A stretch of 64,000 nt of DNA from NCBI RefSeq assembly GCF_030643905.1, contig NZ_CP121446.1, forward strand, positions 868,001 to 932,000, read 5' to 3'. Made by a program: the position numbers and the translations under genes. This DNA comes from Flavobacterium sp. IMCC34852. Lineage in GTDB: Bacteria > Bacteroidota > Bacteroidia > Flavobacteriales > Flavobacteriaceae. The notes under the pieces were generated by a model. The model did no database searches and was not told the DNA's origin. It saw only the letters and a program-made list of their open reading frames with translations. Positions 26,001 to 33,842 of this stretch are shown piece after piece (within the stretch, counting starts at the first letter, position 1; each line of letters opens with the position of its first letter).

Positions 26001-27044
26001 ATGGCTGTAAATTTCAAGAAAACCTATGCGTTTGCCTTAATTTCAACGCTTTATATCACTGCTTTTTCAACCGGTTTTCTTGCGATTTTATTGTGGTTTT
26101 TTCACGAGTTTTCTTGGCTGATTATTATAGTATTTGCTGTTTCGATAGCAACTTTCTCTTTTTTTGTTATCCAATACCGTGTAGAGCATTTTATATACCG
26201 AAGGGTAAAAAAAATATACGACGATGTTTCCCTTCTAGAGTCCACTTCTTTTAGAAGCCAACCCATTACAACCGATATGGCTACTTTAACCAAACAGGTA
26301 AAAAAGTTTGCCACCGATAAGAAAATGGAAATCGAAACACTCAAAGTCCGGGAAGAATACCGAAGAGAGTTCTTGGGCAATGTTTCGCACGAATTGAAAA
26401 CCCCTTTGTTTACCGTTCAAGGTTATCTTTCTACTTTGTTAGATGGCGCTATGAATGATAAAAACGTTCGCAAAAAATACTTGGAACGTGCCGAAAAAGG
26501 TGTAGAAAGATTAATCTACATTGTAGAAGATTTAGACATGATTTCCAAACTCGAAATGGGAGATTTGAATCTCGAGTTGTCTAAGTTTAACATTGTCGAA
26601 TTAATTCAAAATGTCTTCGATTTATTGGAAATGAAAGCCGATAAAAAGAACATCATCTTAATGTTTGACCGAAAGTACAGCAAACCGATTAAGGTTTTCG
26701 CCGACCGAGAAAAAATCCAACAAGTAGTGACCAATTTGGTCATGAATTCTATCAAATACGGTAAAGAAAACGGCACAACTGAAGTGACGATTGAAGATTT
26801 AGTCAATGACAAAATTATAGTCCGTTTCAGAGACAATGGCGAAGGTATCGAAAAGCAGTTCATTCCGCGATTGTTTGAACGTTTTTTCAGGGTTGATAAA
26901 AGCGGCGCCAGAAGCGAAGGCGGTTCGGGATTAGGCTTGTCAATCGTCAAACACATCATTGAAGCGCATGGCGAAAAAATCTATGTAGAAAGCGAATTTG
27001 GCAAAGGTTCCGAATTCTCATTCACCCTCGAAAAGTATAAATAA
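26001..27044 (+). CDS. PhoR-like sensor histidine kinase
   Basis: A 347-residue membrane kinase. Two transmembrane helices (about residues 9-33 and 36-55) have almost no periplasmic loop. A short linker leads to the HisKA H-box VSHELKTP with phospho-acceptor H130. The ATPase domain has the N box NLVMNSIKYGKENG, the G1 box RDNGEGIEK and the G2 box GGSGLGLSIVKHI. The lack of a periplasmic sensor domain suggests that it senses through partners in the membrane, as E. coli PhoR does. Its start codon follows the regulator stop codon directly. Its 3' end overlaps the convergent glycosyltransferase by 27 bases. Confidence 0.92.
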   Translation: MAVNFKKTYAFALISTLYITAFSTGFLAILLWFFHEFSWLIIIVFAVSIATFSFFVIQYRVEHFIYRRVKKIYDDVSLLESTSFRSQPITTDMATLTKQVKKFATDKKMEIETLKVREEYRREFLGNVSHELKTPLFTVQGYLSTLLDGAMNDKNVRKKYLERAEKGVERLIYIVEDLDMISKLEMGDLNLELSKFNIVELIQNVFDLLEMKADKKNIILMFDRKYSKPIKVFADREKIQQVVTNLVMNSIKYGKENGTTEVTIEDLVNDKIIVRFRDNGEGIEKQFIPRLFERFFRVDKSGARSEGGSGLGLSIVKHIIEAHGEKIYVESEFGKGSEFSFTLEKYK

Positions 27045-28073
27045 TTGCTTCCAGTTGACGGCTTCCTTCAGGTAAGGTAATCCTTTATATAACGGAATTT
27101 CCAATAAATTTTCTATTCTGAATTCGTCTTGTTTGGCATAAGGCGCAATCCCGTTTCTTTTGAATCTTTTGGCCAAATATTCCTGCTCAAATTGTCCCGG
27201 AGTTGGGATAAAGAATGCTTTCTTTTCTAATTTAGCCAAATCCATTACTGTTGTGTAACCAGAACGACAGAGTACCATTTCACTTTCGTTAAAAGCCGTT
27301 TCAATTTCGTTTGAGGTCATAAAATTGTAATAAGTGATGTTTTTGAAGGTTTCCGTTTTTTGTTCCGATTCGACTTTACCTTTGATAAAAATCACGTCTC
27401 CGTTGAAGTTTTGAAGTTCATCCACTAGTTTTTCTTCCAACATCGTTCGCTGAGGTTCCGGACCGGAAAGAATGACCATTAATTCATATTTGGTTTCCAA
27501 ATCTTTTTTCTCCAAACGACTTAACGGACCCAAATATTTCAATGACAAATCACTGTTTTTCAAATGCCCTAATTTCCCGGTTAAGTTTGGTTGTTCCTTC
27601 ATATCAGGAATCCAACATTCTGTAAATTTGCCTATAAAATACTGATGCAATTTGCTCGAAATCCAAGTGGTTTTGCCCGACAAAACATTCAGTTGGTGCG
27701 TGATAAAAATGCTGGGCACTTTTTTGCTGTAAACACCTAAACGATTGTCGGAGATAATGCCTTTCAACTCGTATTTTTTGACCAATGTCTTGACCAATTT
27801 TTTTTCTTCAAAAATAGCCTGAATCATTTTCGGACTGTTTTTAATCAGTTTCCATTTGAAATCGGCACCGTCTTTGGCGTATTCAATTTCGTAAGACGGT
27901 AATTCCAATGATTCTAAATGCGGAAATTCTTTTTGCAAAATTTGAAGTGCAATGCCATCCGAAGCTATGAGTGGGGTAAAACCAAACGACTCTAATTCCC
28001 TAATAATCGGAATACAGCGAGTGGCGTGTCCTAAACCCCAATTTAAAGGGGCAACAAGTATGTTTTTTGACAT
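27018..28073 (-). CDS. Glycosyltransferase (GT-B, MurG/MGT-like)
   Basis: A 351-residue GT-B-fold protein. The N-terminal glycine-rich loop is LNWGLGHATRCIPIIREL (residues about 10-27). The C-terminal nucleotide-sugar site contains MVILSGPEPQRT and later EMVLCRSGYTTVMDLAKLEKKAFFIPTPGQFEQEYLAKR, the family's donor-binding motif. Soluble, probably peripheral to the membrane. Acceptor not known. Its neighbour is an LpxH-like phosphoesterase 5 bases upstream, so the pair could act in cell-envelope lipid or polysaccharide synthesis. The convergent overlap with the kinase is 27 bases. Confidence 0.85.
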   Translation of the reverse strand: MSKNILVAPLNWGLGHATRCIPIIRELESFGFTPLIASDGIALQILQKEFPHLESLELPSYEIEYAKDGADFKWKLIKNSPKMIQAIFEEKKLVKTLVKKYELKGIISDNRLGVYSKKVPSIFITHQLNVLSGKTTWISSKLHQYFIGKFTECWIPDMKEQPNLTGKLGHLKNSDLSLKYLGPLSRLEKKDLETKYELMVILSGPEPQRTMLEEKLVDELQNFNGDVIFIKGKVESEQKTETFKNITYYNFMTSNEIETAFNESEMVLCRSGYTTVMDLAKLEKKAFFIPTPGQFEQEYLAKRFKRNGIAPYAKQDEFRIENLLEIPLYKGLPYLKEAVNWKQLFILFEGE

Positions 28074-28078
28074 TGTTT

Positions 28079-28900
28079 TTATTTGTTCAAAGCGCTGATG
28101 AATTGCTCAGCCAATTTGTCTTCATATTCAAAATGTGGTTCGTCTTCCAAAAACGAATCATTCAGATTGTGCTTGTACAATTTCCACTTTTTATTGTTGT
28201 ATTCCAAAGCGGTTAAATTTTCAACCCAATCCCCCGAATTTAAATAGGTTGTCGTTCCTTTTTCGGTTTCCACTACACTAATTTTCGGCTCGTGAATGTG
28301 TCCGCAAATTACGTAATCGTAATGGTTTTCTATGGCCAATTCGGTACAAACATTTTCAAAATTAGTGATAAATTTTATGGCCGATTTTACGTTGTCCTTG
28401 ATCTTTTTAGATAAGGAGTAAGGTTCTTTGTTCATTTTGGCCAAAACCCAATTCAAAAAGCGATTGATTACAATCAGCAAATCATAACCCCAACCGCCTA
28501 ATTTAGCTAACCATTTAGCATGATTTATCGAAGCATCAAATACATCACCGTGAAAAATCCAGGCCTTTTTGCCATCTAAATCTAAGACCAATTTGTTGAG
28601 TAAACTCAAATTGCCCAAATGCAAATCGGTGAACTTTCTCAGGAATTCATCATGGTTTCCGGTTAAGTAATACACTTTTGTACCTTTGGAACTCAGGGAA
28701 ATAATTTTCTTAATCACTTTCAAATGCGAAGCCGGAAAGTAAGATTTTCTGAATTGCCAAATGTCGATGATGTCTCCGTTCAGAATTAAAGTTTTCGGTT
28801 TAACGGAAGACAAATAATTCAATAATTCTCTGGCGTGACAACCATATGTTCCCAAATGAACATCGGATATAACCACAACTTCTACTTTTCTTTTTTTCAA
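28079..28900 (-). CDS. LpxH-like metallophosphoesterase (UDP-2,3-diacylglucosamine diphosphatase family)
   Basis: A 273-residue calcineurin-like phosphoesterase with the complete binuclear metal site: DVHLG (D13, H15), NGDIIDIW, TGNHDEF and CGHIHEP, plus HGDVFD in the middle. The sequence fits the UDP-2,3-diacylglucosamine hydrolase group, which acts in lipid A synthesis, though some members in Bacteroidota may have other substrates. It is cotranscribed with the downstream glycosyltransferase. An upstream divergent region of 116 bases separates it from trmB. Confidence 0.85.
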   Translation of the reverse strand: MKKRKVEVVVISDVHLGTYGCHARELLNYLSSVKPKTLILNGDIIDIWQFRKSYFPASHLKVIKKIISLSSKGTKVYYLTGNHDEFLRKFTDLHLGNLSLLNKLVLDLDGKKAWIFHGDVFDASINHAKWLAKLGGWGYDLLIVINRFLNWVLAKMNKEPYSLSKKIKDNVKSAIKFITNFENVCTELAIENHYDYVICGHIHEPKISVVETEKGTTTYLNSGDWVENLTALEYNNKKWKLYKHNLNDSFLEDEPHFEYEDKLAEQFISALNK

Positions 28901-29016
28901 AATAAATCAGTTTATCAAAGAAAGTATTTTCCCGAAACAATTAGGTTACTTAAACATTATCAAAACTTTATTTGTACTGACTTTTATTTCCTTAATTTTA
29001 CCGAAAATTTAAGTTT

Positions 29017-29691
29017 GTGGGCAGTAAGAATAAATTAAAACGATTTAAGGAAAACGAAACTTTTCAAAATGTTTTCCAACCAACACGAGAAGAAGTAGTA
29101 GGCGGTGAATTTCCGTTGAAAGGCAAATGGAATAGCGATTTTTTCAAAAACAATAATCCCATCATCATCGAATTAGGTTGTGGTAAAGGCGAATATTCCG
29201 TAGGCTTAGCCGAAAGATATCCGGATAAAAACTTTATTGGAATTGATATTAAAGGGGCAAGATTTTGGCGTGGTGCAAAAACCGCGGTAGAGGAAGGCAT
29301 GCACAATGTGGCTTTTGTTCGTACCCAAATCGAATTAATCGAAGGTGTTTTTGACGCACAAGAAGTATCCGAAATTTGGATTACTTTCCCCGATCCGCAA
29401 ATCAAATACAAAAGAACCAAACACCGAATGACCAATAGCGAGTTTTTGAAATTGTACAAAAAAATTTTAAAACCGGATGGTGTGGTGAACTTGAAAACCG
29501 ACAGCGAATTTATGCACGGTTATACTTTAGGCTTATTACATGGCGAAGGACACGAAGTTTTGTATGCCAACCATCATGTTTACAAAAATGAAGGAGCGCC
29601 CGAGGAAGTAATTGGCATCCAAACGTTTTATGAAAAACAATATTTGGAAATCAACAAAGCAATTACGTATATTCGTTTCAAAATCAAATAG
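29017..29691 (+). CDS. trmB: tRNA (guanine-N7)-methyltransferase
   Basis: A 224-residue SAM-dependent enzyme that methylates G46 of tRNAs to m7G. The SAM-binding loop is IELGCGKGEY at residues 51-60, the ribose-binding acidic residue lies in FIGIDIKGARFWRG, and the catalytic region is WITFPDPQIKYKRTKHRMTNSEFL. The start is a GTG codon at 29017. It gives the usual family length, and no in-frame ATG lies nearby upstream. The next gene starts immediately after the stop codon. Confidence 0.95.
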   Translation: MGSKNKLKRFKENETFQNVFQPTREEVVGGEFPLKGKWNSDFFKNNNPIIIELGCGKGEYSVGLAERYPDKNFIGIDIKGARFWRGAKTAVEEGMHNVAFVRTQIELIEGVFDAQEVSEIWITFPDPQIKYKRTKHRMTNSEFLKLYKKILKPDGVVNLKTDSEFMHGYTLGLLHGEGHEVLYANHHVYKNEGAPEEVIGIQTFYEKQYLEINKAITYIRFKIK

Positions 29692-30318
29692 ATGTCTTAC
29701 ATTTTGCCTCTTGTCTTAGGGTTCAGCATTGCGTTTTTGGCGGTTATTCTTCCGGGTTTAATCAATATGACGGCTGCTAAAATCAGTTTGCAAGAGAGTA
29801 AAAATGAAGCGATAAGCTTTGCTGCCGGCGCGGCTACGATTGTTTTTTTTCAAACTTTCATCGCCGTAATGTTTGCCCGATTCATCAGTAATCATGACGA
29901 AATTGTGGCGACTTTACAAGAAATAGGCATTTTTATTTTTACCGGATTAAGCGTCTATTTTTTCTGGATTGCCAAAAAACCCAAAAAACTGAAAGCCGAC
30001 CGAATCGTCAAAGGAAAATCGAACCGTTTCTTTTTTGGCATGTTGTTGTCAATGCTCAATTTGTTACCCATTCCGTTCTATGTGTTTGCGAGTATGGGTT
30101 TGGCTGCCGCCGGTTATTTCAGCTTTGATAAAATTCCGGTTTATTCTTTTGTAATAGGAGTGGTTTTAGGTTCTTTCAGTGTTTTTTACCTTTATATTGT
30201 TGCCTTCAAAAAAATTGAAAAAAAGACCGAATTCCTAATGCAAAACATCAATATTGTCATAGGTTCGGTGACGACATTTATGGCAGTGGTTACTTTGATT
30301 AAATTACTTTACGGCTAA
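29692..30318 (+). CDS. LysE family translocator
   Basis: A 208-residue inner-membrane protein with six hydrophobic helices. The N-terminal LGFSIAFLAVILPGLINMTAAKISLQESKNEAISFAAG follows the LysE/RhtB pattern, with the Pro-Gly-x-x-x kink in helix 1. The family exports amino acids or related solutes. The substrate cannot be deduced. The start codon follows trmB directly, and the next gene begins 1 base after its stop codon, so trmB, this gene and the alkyltransferase-like gene form a compact operon. Confidence 0.85.
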   Translation: MSYILPLVLGFSIAFLAVILPGLINMTAAKISLQESKNEAISFAAGAATIVFFQTFIAVMFARFISNHDEIVATLQEIGIFIFTGLSVYFFWIAKKPKKLKADRIVKGKSNRFFFGMLLSMLNLLPIPFYVFASMGLAAAGYFSFDKIPVYSFVIGVVLGSFSVFYLYIVAFKKIEKKTEFLMQNINIVIGSVTTFMAVVTLIKLLYG

Positions 30319-30319
30319 A

Positions 30320-30646
30320 ATGGAAGATAATTTTTTTGAAAGAGTTTACGCCATTGCCCGACAAATTCCCGAAGGAAAAGTGACTTCGTATGGCGCTATT
30401 GCCAAAGCATTAGGCACAGCTCGTTCAGCCCGAATGGTAGGTTGGGCCATGAATGCCAGTCATGGCAGAGAGGATATTCCTGCACATAGAGTGGTGAATA
30501 GAATAGGTGTGCTTTCCGGGAAACACCATTTTGACGGAACCAATTTAATGCAACAACTCCTTGAAAACGAAGGCATTGAAGTCATCGATAATCAGATTGT
30601 AGATTTCGAAAAGCACTTTTGGCAACCGGAAATTAGTGAGCAGTAG
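30320..30646 (+). CDS. Alkyltransferase-like (ATL) DNA-binding protein
   Basis: A 108-residue protein with the MGMT/Ogt DNA-binding fold: PEGKVTSYGAIAKALG (17-32), the Arg-finger region SARMVGWAMNAS, and IPAHRVVNRIG at about 53-63. The active site is PAHR, where repair methyltransferases have PCHR, so the alkyl-accepting cysteine is alanine (A55). Such ATL proteins bind O6-alkylguanine and flag it for nucleotide excision repair instead of removing the alkyl group. It is the third gene of the trmB-LysE operon. Confidence 0.88.
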   Translation: MEDNFFERVYAIARQIPEGKVTSYGAIAKALGTARSARMVGWAMNASHGREDIPAHRVVNRIGVLSGKHHFDGTNLMQQLLENEGIEVIDNQIVDFEKHFWQPEISEQ

Positions 30647-30713
30647 GTAGTGTTGGTAATCAGTTGGCAAGCTGTTTTTTGTCGATAGATTGTAATTATC
30701 CAACCATCAAAAA

Positions 30714-30739
30714 CTTTTCCCTTTTCCCTTTTCCCTTTT
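30714..30739 (+). repeat. CTTTTCC tandem microrepeat
   Basis: 3.7 copies of the 7-mer CTTTTCC lie in the gap between the ATL gene and the Mrp gene, just before the Mrp promoter. Confidence 0.8.
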
Positions 30740-30753
30740 AACTATTTTCAAAC

Positions 30754-30761
30754 TATCTTTG
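30754..30761 (+). promoter_or_regulatory. -7 promoter element of the Mrp gene
   Basis: TATCTTTG, an exact TAnnTTTG match 54 bases upstream of the start codon. Confidence 0.5.
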
Positions 30762-30815
30762 CAATCTAAATTCAGTTTAAATAAAAGAAACTGAAAAGCT
30801 TAATTATCATTCGAA

Positions 30816-31949
30816 ATGAAACTAGATAGAAAAGAAATCTTAGCAGCTTTAGAAACCATTACTATCGCAGGCGAAGGAAAAAATATGGTCGAAAGCGGTG
30901 CCGTAAAAAACGTACTGACCTTCGGCAATGAAGTCGTAGTCGATTTAGTAATCACCACACCGGCGATGCATATAAAAAAACGTGCGGAAGACGATATCAA
31001 AAAATTAATCCACGAAAAATTCTCTGCGGATGCTGAGGTTAAAGTCAACATCAAAGTAGAAACACCAACCCAAAATCCGAACGAAATCAAAGGCAAAGCC
31101 ATTCCGGGTATCAGCAATATTATTGCGGTTGCTTCAGGAAAAGGCGGCGTTGGAAAATCTACCGTGACCGCAAACTTAGCCGTGACTTTAGCTAAAATGG
31201 GTTTCAAAGTCGGAATCCTGGACGCGGACATTTACGGACCTTCTATGCCAATTATGTTCGACGTGGAAAACGAAAAACCAATCTCTGTTGAAGTTAACGG
31301 AAAATCCAAAATGAAACCGGTTGAAAGCTACGAAATCAAATTGCTCTCTATCGGATTCTTTACTGCTCCGAGTCAGGCTGTAATTTGGCGTGGTCCAATG
31401 GCTTCCAAAGCTTTGAACCAAATGATATTCGATGCCGCTTGGGGCGAATTAGATTTCATGCTAATTGATTTGCCACCGGGAACAGGTGATATTCACTTAT
31501 CGATTATGCAATCGTTGCCAATTACCGGCGCTGTTGTAGTAAGTACACCACAAGCAGTAGCTTTGGCGGATGCCAAAAAAGGAGTATCGATGTTTTTATC
31601 AGACAGTATCAATGTTCCGGTTTTAGGAATCATAGAAAATATGGCTTATTTCACTCCTGAAGAATTGCCAAATAACAAATATTACATCTTCGGAAAAGAA
31701 GGTGCCAAAAACCTGGCGGAAGATTTACAAGTGCCGTTTTTAGGTGAAGTGCCATTGGTACAAAGCATTCGCGAAGCTGGCGATTACGGTCGTCCGGCAG
31801 CGTTGCAAACGGCTTCGGTAATCGAAAGGGTTTTCGAAGAAATCACCAGAAATGTTGTGCAGGAAACGGTAAACAGAAACAATGATTTACCACCAACCGA
31901 AGCAATCAAAATAACTACCATGGCAGGTTGTTCTGCTGTAAAAAAATAG
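30816..31949 (+). CDS. mrp: Mrp/NBP35 family Fe-S cluster carrier ATPase
   Basis: A 377-residue P-loop protein of the Mrp/ApbC family that assembles or carries iron-sulfur clusters. The N-terminal ~85 residues form a MIP18 (DUF59)-like domain. The deviant Walker A loop GKGGVGKST lies at residues 108-116, GILDADIYGPSMP holds the switch region, and DFMLIDLPPGTGDIHLS the Walker B. The C-terminal MAGCSAVKK has only one cysteine. The usual bridging CxxC near residue 280-290 is not obvious, though the family is variable here. It opens the Fe-S cluster of genes 30.8-33.8 kb. Confidence 0.92.
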   Translation: MKLDRKEILAALETITIAGEGKNMVESGAVKNVLTFGNEVVVDLVITTPAMHIKKRAEDDIKKLIHEKFSADAEVKVNIKVETPTQNPNEIKGKAIPGISNIIAVASGKGGVGKSTVTANLAVTLAKMGFKVGILDADIYGPSMPIMFDVENEKPISVEVNGKSKMKPVESYEIKLLSIGFFTAPSQAVIWRGPMASKALNQMIFDAAWGELDFMLIDLPPGTGDIHLSIMQSLPITGAVVVSTPQAVALADAKKGVSMFLSDSINVPVLGIIENMAYFTPEELPNNKYYIFGKEGAKNLAEDLQVPFLGEVPLVQSIREAGDYGRPAALQTASVIERVFEEITRNVVQETVNRNNDLPPTEAIKITTMAGCSAVKK

Positions 31950-31952
31950 ACC

Positions 31953-32027
31953 GGTTAGACTTCTTAGATTATTAGACTACTCAGAAAATGAAGTATCTAA
32001 AAATCTAAAAGGTCTAACAATCTAACC
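31953..32027. repeat. TCTAA/TTAGA microrepeats in inverted arrangement
   Basis: The gap after mrp contains TTAGA-type units on the left (GGTTAGAC at 31953, TTAGATT at 31964, ATTAGAC at 31971) and complementary units on the right (ATCTAA, TCTAAAAGGTCTAAC, ATCTAACC to 32027). The arms could pair over an irregular hairpin. Confidence 0.6.
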
Positions 32028-32045
32028 ATCTAAAATGTCAAAATT

Positions 32046-32285
32046 ATGACTAACGAAGAATTGATTTTAAACATCGAAAAAGCACTCAACGAAATCAGAC
32101 CATTTCTGAATTCCGATGGCGGCGATATCAGTTTGGTTTCTATAGAGGATGAAAAGCACGTAAAAGTGCGTCTTCAAGGAGCTTGTACTTCTTGCAGTTT
32201 AAGCATCAGCACAATGAAAGCCGGTGTGGAAACAACAATTAAAAAATACGCGCCACAGATAGAAACTGTTGAGAACGTAGCATAG
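32046..32285 (+). CDS. NifU-like C-terminal-domain protein
   Basis: A 79-residue protein equal to the C-terminal NifU/NfuA domain. The Fe-S-binding CxxC is C47-x2-C50 in GACTSCSLS, preceded by the conserved PFLNSDGGDI stretch. It is likely to carry a [4Fe-4S] or [2Fe-2S] cluster for delivery to apoproteins. It is small but complete for this family. It lies 96 bases after mrp, with which it probably works. Confidence 0.92.
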   Translation: MTNEELILNIEKALNEIRPFLNSDGGDISLVSIEDEKHVKVRLQGACTSCSLSISTMKAGVETTIKKYAPQIETVENVA

Positions 32286-32287
32286 TT

Positions 32288-32356
32288 GGGCGTTACCCGT
32301 TGAAAAAACGGGTCGGGCTGTCCGCAGTACACGGTACTTGCTCCCATCCCTAACGC
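32288..32356 (+). repeat. Palindromic intergenic element, family 2
   Basis: The outer arms GCGTTA (32290-32295) and TAACGC (32351-32356) enclose a hairpin ACCCGTT-GAAAA-AACGGGT (32295-32313), a GGTCGGGCTGTCCGC block and a smaller GTAC-ACG-GTAC hairpin (32327-32337). The edge pattern GGGCGTTACCC...CCATCCCTAACGC differs from family 1. It begins two bases after the NifU-like stop codon. Confidence 0.65.
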
Positions 32357-32416
32357 ATACTTTGCTAAGCATGACAAAAATCATAAAATAAAAGTTCCGG
32401 TTTAAAGACCTTAGCG

Positions 32417-32446
32417 CCTCAGAACCTCAGAACCTCAGAACCTCAA
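32417..32446 (+). repeat. CCTCAGAA tandem repeat at the ribosome-binding region of the ferredoxin reductase gene
   Basis: 3.5 perfect copies of the 8-mer CCTCAGAA (units at 32417, 32425, 32433, 32441) end 3 bases before the start codon at 32450. It thus replaces the region where a ribosome-binding site would be. Confidence 0.85.
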
Positions 32447-32449
32447 AAA

Positions 32450-33508
32450 ATGATTGAAACAGATATATTGATTATCGGTGCCGGACCAACCGGATTGTTC
32501 GCCGTATTCGAAGCCGGATTATTAAAATTAAAATGCCACATTATAGATGCTTTGCCGCAACCCGGTGGACAACTAGCAGAATTGTATCCCAAAAAACCTA
32601 TCTACGATATTCCCGGTTATCCCGAAGTGTTGGCTGGTGATTTGGTGACCAATTTGATGGAGCAAATCAAACAATTCCAACCCGGATTTACCTTAGGAGA
32701 AACCGCCGAAACCATTGAAAAACTGGAAGACGGTAGTTTTATTGTAACTACGAATGAAGGCACAAAACACTTGGCCAAAGCCATAGCAATTGCCGGTGGT
32801 TTAGGAACATTCGAGCCAAGAAAACCTATCTTAAAAGACATAGAGTTTTACGAAAAAGAAGATAGAGGCGTAGATTACTTCGTCAAAGATCCCGAAAAAT
32901 ACCGAGGCAAAAACATAGTGATTTCCGGTGGTGGTGATTCTGCTTTGGATTGGAGTATTTTCCTTTCTGATGTGGCCGCTTCAGTAACTTTGGTACACCG
33001 CAGAAATGAATTCCGTGGCGCTTTAGATTCTGTTGAAAAAGTACAGGAATTGAAATCGGCAGGAAAAATTAAGTTAATCACTCCGGGAGAAGTTATAGGC
33101 TTTAAAGGTTCGGAACGAATAGAATCCGTGGACATTGAAGTCAACGGTGCTCGTATGAATGTGGTAACCGATTATTTTATTCCGCTATTTGGCTTGACAC
33201 CAAAATTGGGACCTATCGCCAATTGGGGATTGGAAATTGAAAAGAATGCGATTAAAGTTAACAACGCTTTAGATTATCAAACCAACATTGAAGGCATTTA
33301 CGCCATCGGTGATGTGAATATTTATCCGGGCAAATTAAAATTGATTCTTTGTGGTTTCCACGAAGCGACATTGATGTGCCAAAGTGTTTACCAACGATTG
33401 AATCCGGGCAAGAAATATGTCTTAAAATACACTACAGTTTCCGGCGTTGACGGATTTGACGGTACTCGTAAAGAAGCAGAAAAAGCGGTAGTAAAATCGA
33501 TAGAATAA
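32450..33508 (+). CDS. Ferredoxin/flavodoxin-NADP reductase (thioredoxin-reductase-like)
   Basis: A 352-residue FAD/NAD(P)-dependent oxidoreductase of the TrxB-like FNR type. The FAD-binding loop is GAGPTG at residues 10-15, and the NADPH-binding GGGDSALDW lies near residue 160-168. The C-terminal FAD motif is GIYAIGDVNIYPGK. No CxxC redox motif is seen, unlike thioredoxin reductase. Electrons would go to the ferredoxin encoded 1 base downstream. The gene pair therefore makes a complete NADPH-to-ferredoxin path. The start is preceded by an 8-bp tandem repeat. Confidence 0.9.
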   Translation: MIETDILIIGAGPTGLFAVFEAGLLKLKCHIIDALPQPGGQLAELYPKKPIYDIPGYPEVLAGDLVTNLMEQIKQFQPGFTLGETAETIEKLEDGSFIVTTNEGTKHLAKAIAIAGGLGTFEPRKPILKDIEFYEKEDRGVDYFVKDPEKYRGKNIVISGGGDSALDWSIFLSDVAASVTLVHRRNEFRGALDSVEKVQELKSAGKIKLITPGEVIGFKGSERIESVDIEVNGARMNVVTDYFIPLFGLTPKLGPIANWGLEIEKNAIKVNNALDYQTNIEGIYAIGDVNIYPGKLKLILCGFHEATLMCQSVYQRLNPGKKYVLKYTTVSGVDGFDGTRKEAEKAVVKSIE

Positions 33509-33509
33509 G

Positions 33510-33842
33510 ATGGCAAACGACGTAACCATAACCATAACCGACAGAGAAGGCATCAGTCACGAAGTGCAAGCACCAACCGACATGAACATGAACATCATGG
33601 AACTCGTTCGCGCCTATGAATTAGCACCCGAAGGCACTATCGGAATTTGTGGCGGCATGGCGATGTGTGCTTCTTGCCAGTGTTATGTATTAAATGATTT
33701 CCCTTTGCCTGAGAAAAGTGACGATGAGCAAGCCATGCTTTGGGAAGCTTTCAATGTGAAAGAAAACAGCCGCTTGGGTTGTCAAATCCACATCACTGAA
33801 GACCTTGACGGATTAGAAATAGAATTGGCTCCGGAAGCTTAA
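33510..33842 (+). CDS. [2Fe-2S] ferredoxin
   Basis: A 110-residue ferredoxin with the adrenodoxin-type cysteine arrangement C47-x5-C53-x2-C56 and C91 in RLGCQI. An additional C58 lies next to the cluster. The acidic surface (DDEQAML, EDLDGLEIELAPEA) suits docking to the upstream reductase. It starts one base after that gene, so translation may be coupled. It is a probable electron donor for Fe-S assembly or a mono-oxygenase. The client is unknown. Confidence 0.93.
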   Translation: MANDVTITITDREGISHEVQAPTDMNMNIMELVRAYELAPEGTIGICGGMAMCASCQCYVLNDFPLPEKSDDEQAMLWEAFNVKENSRLGCQIHITEDLDGLEIELAPEA

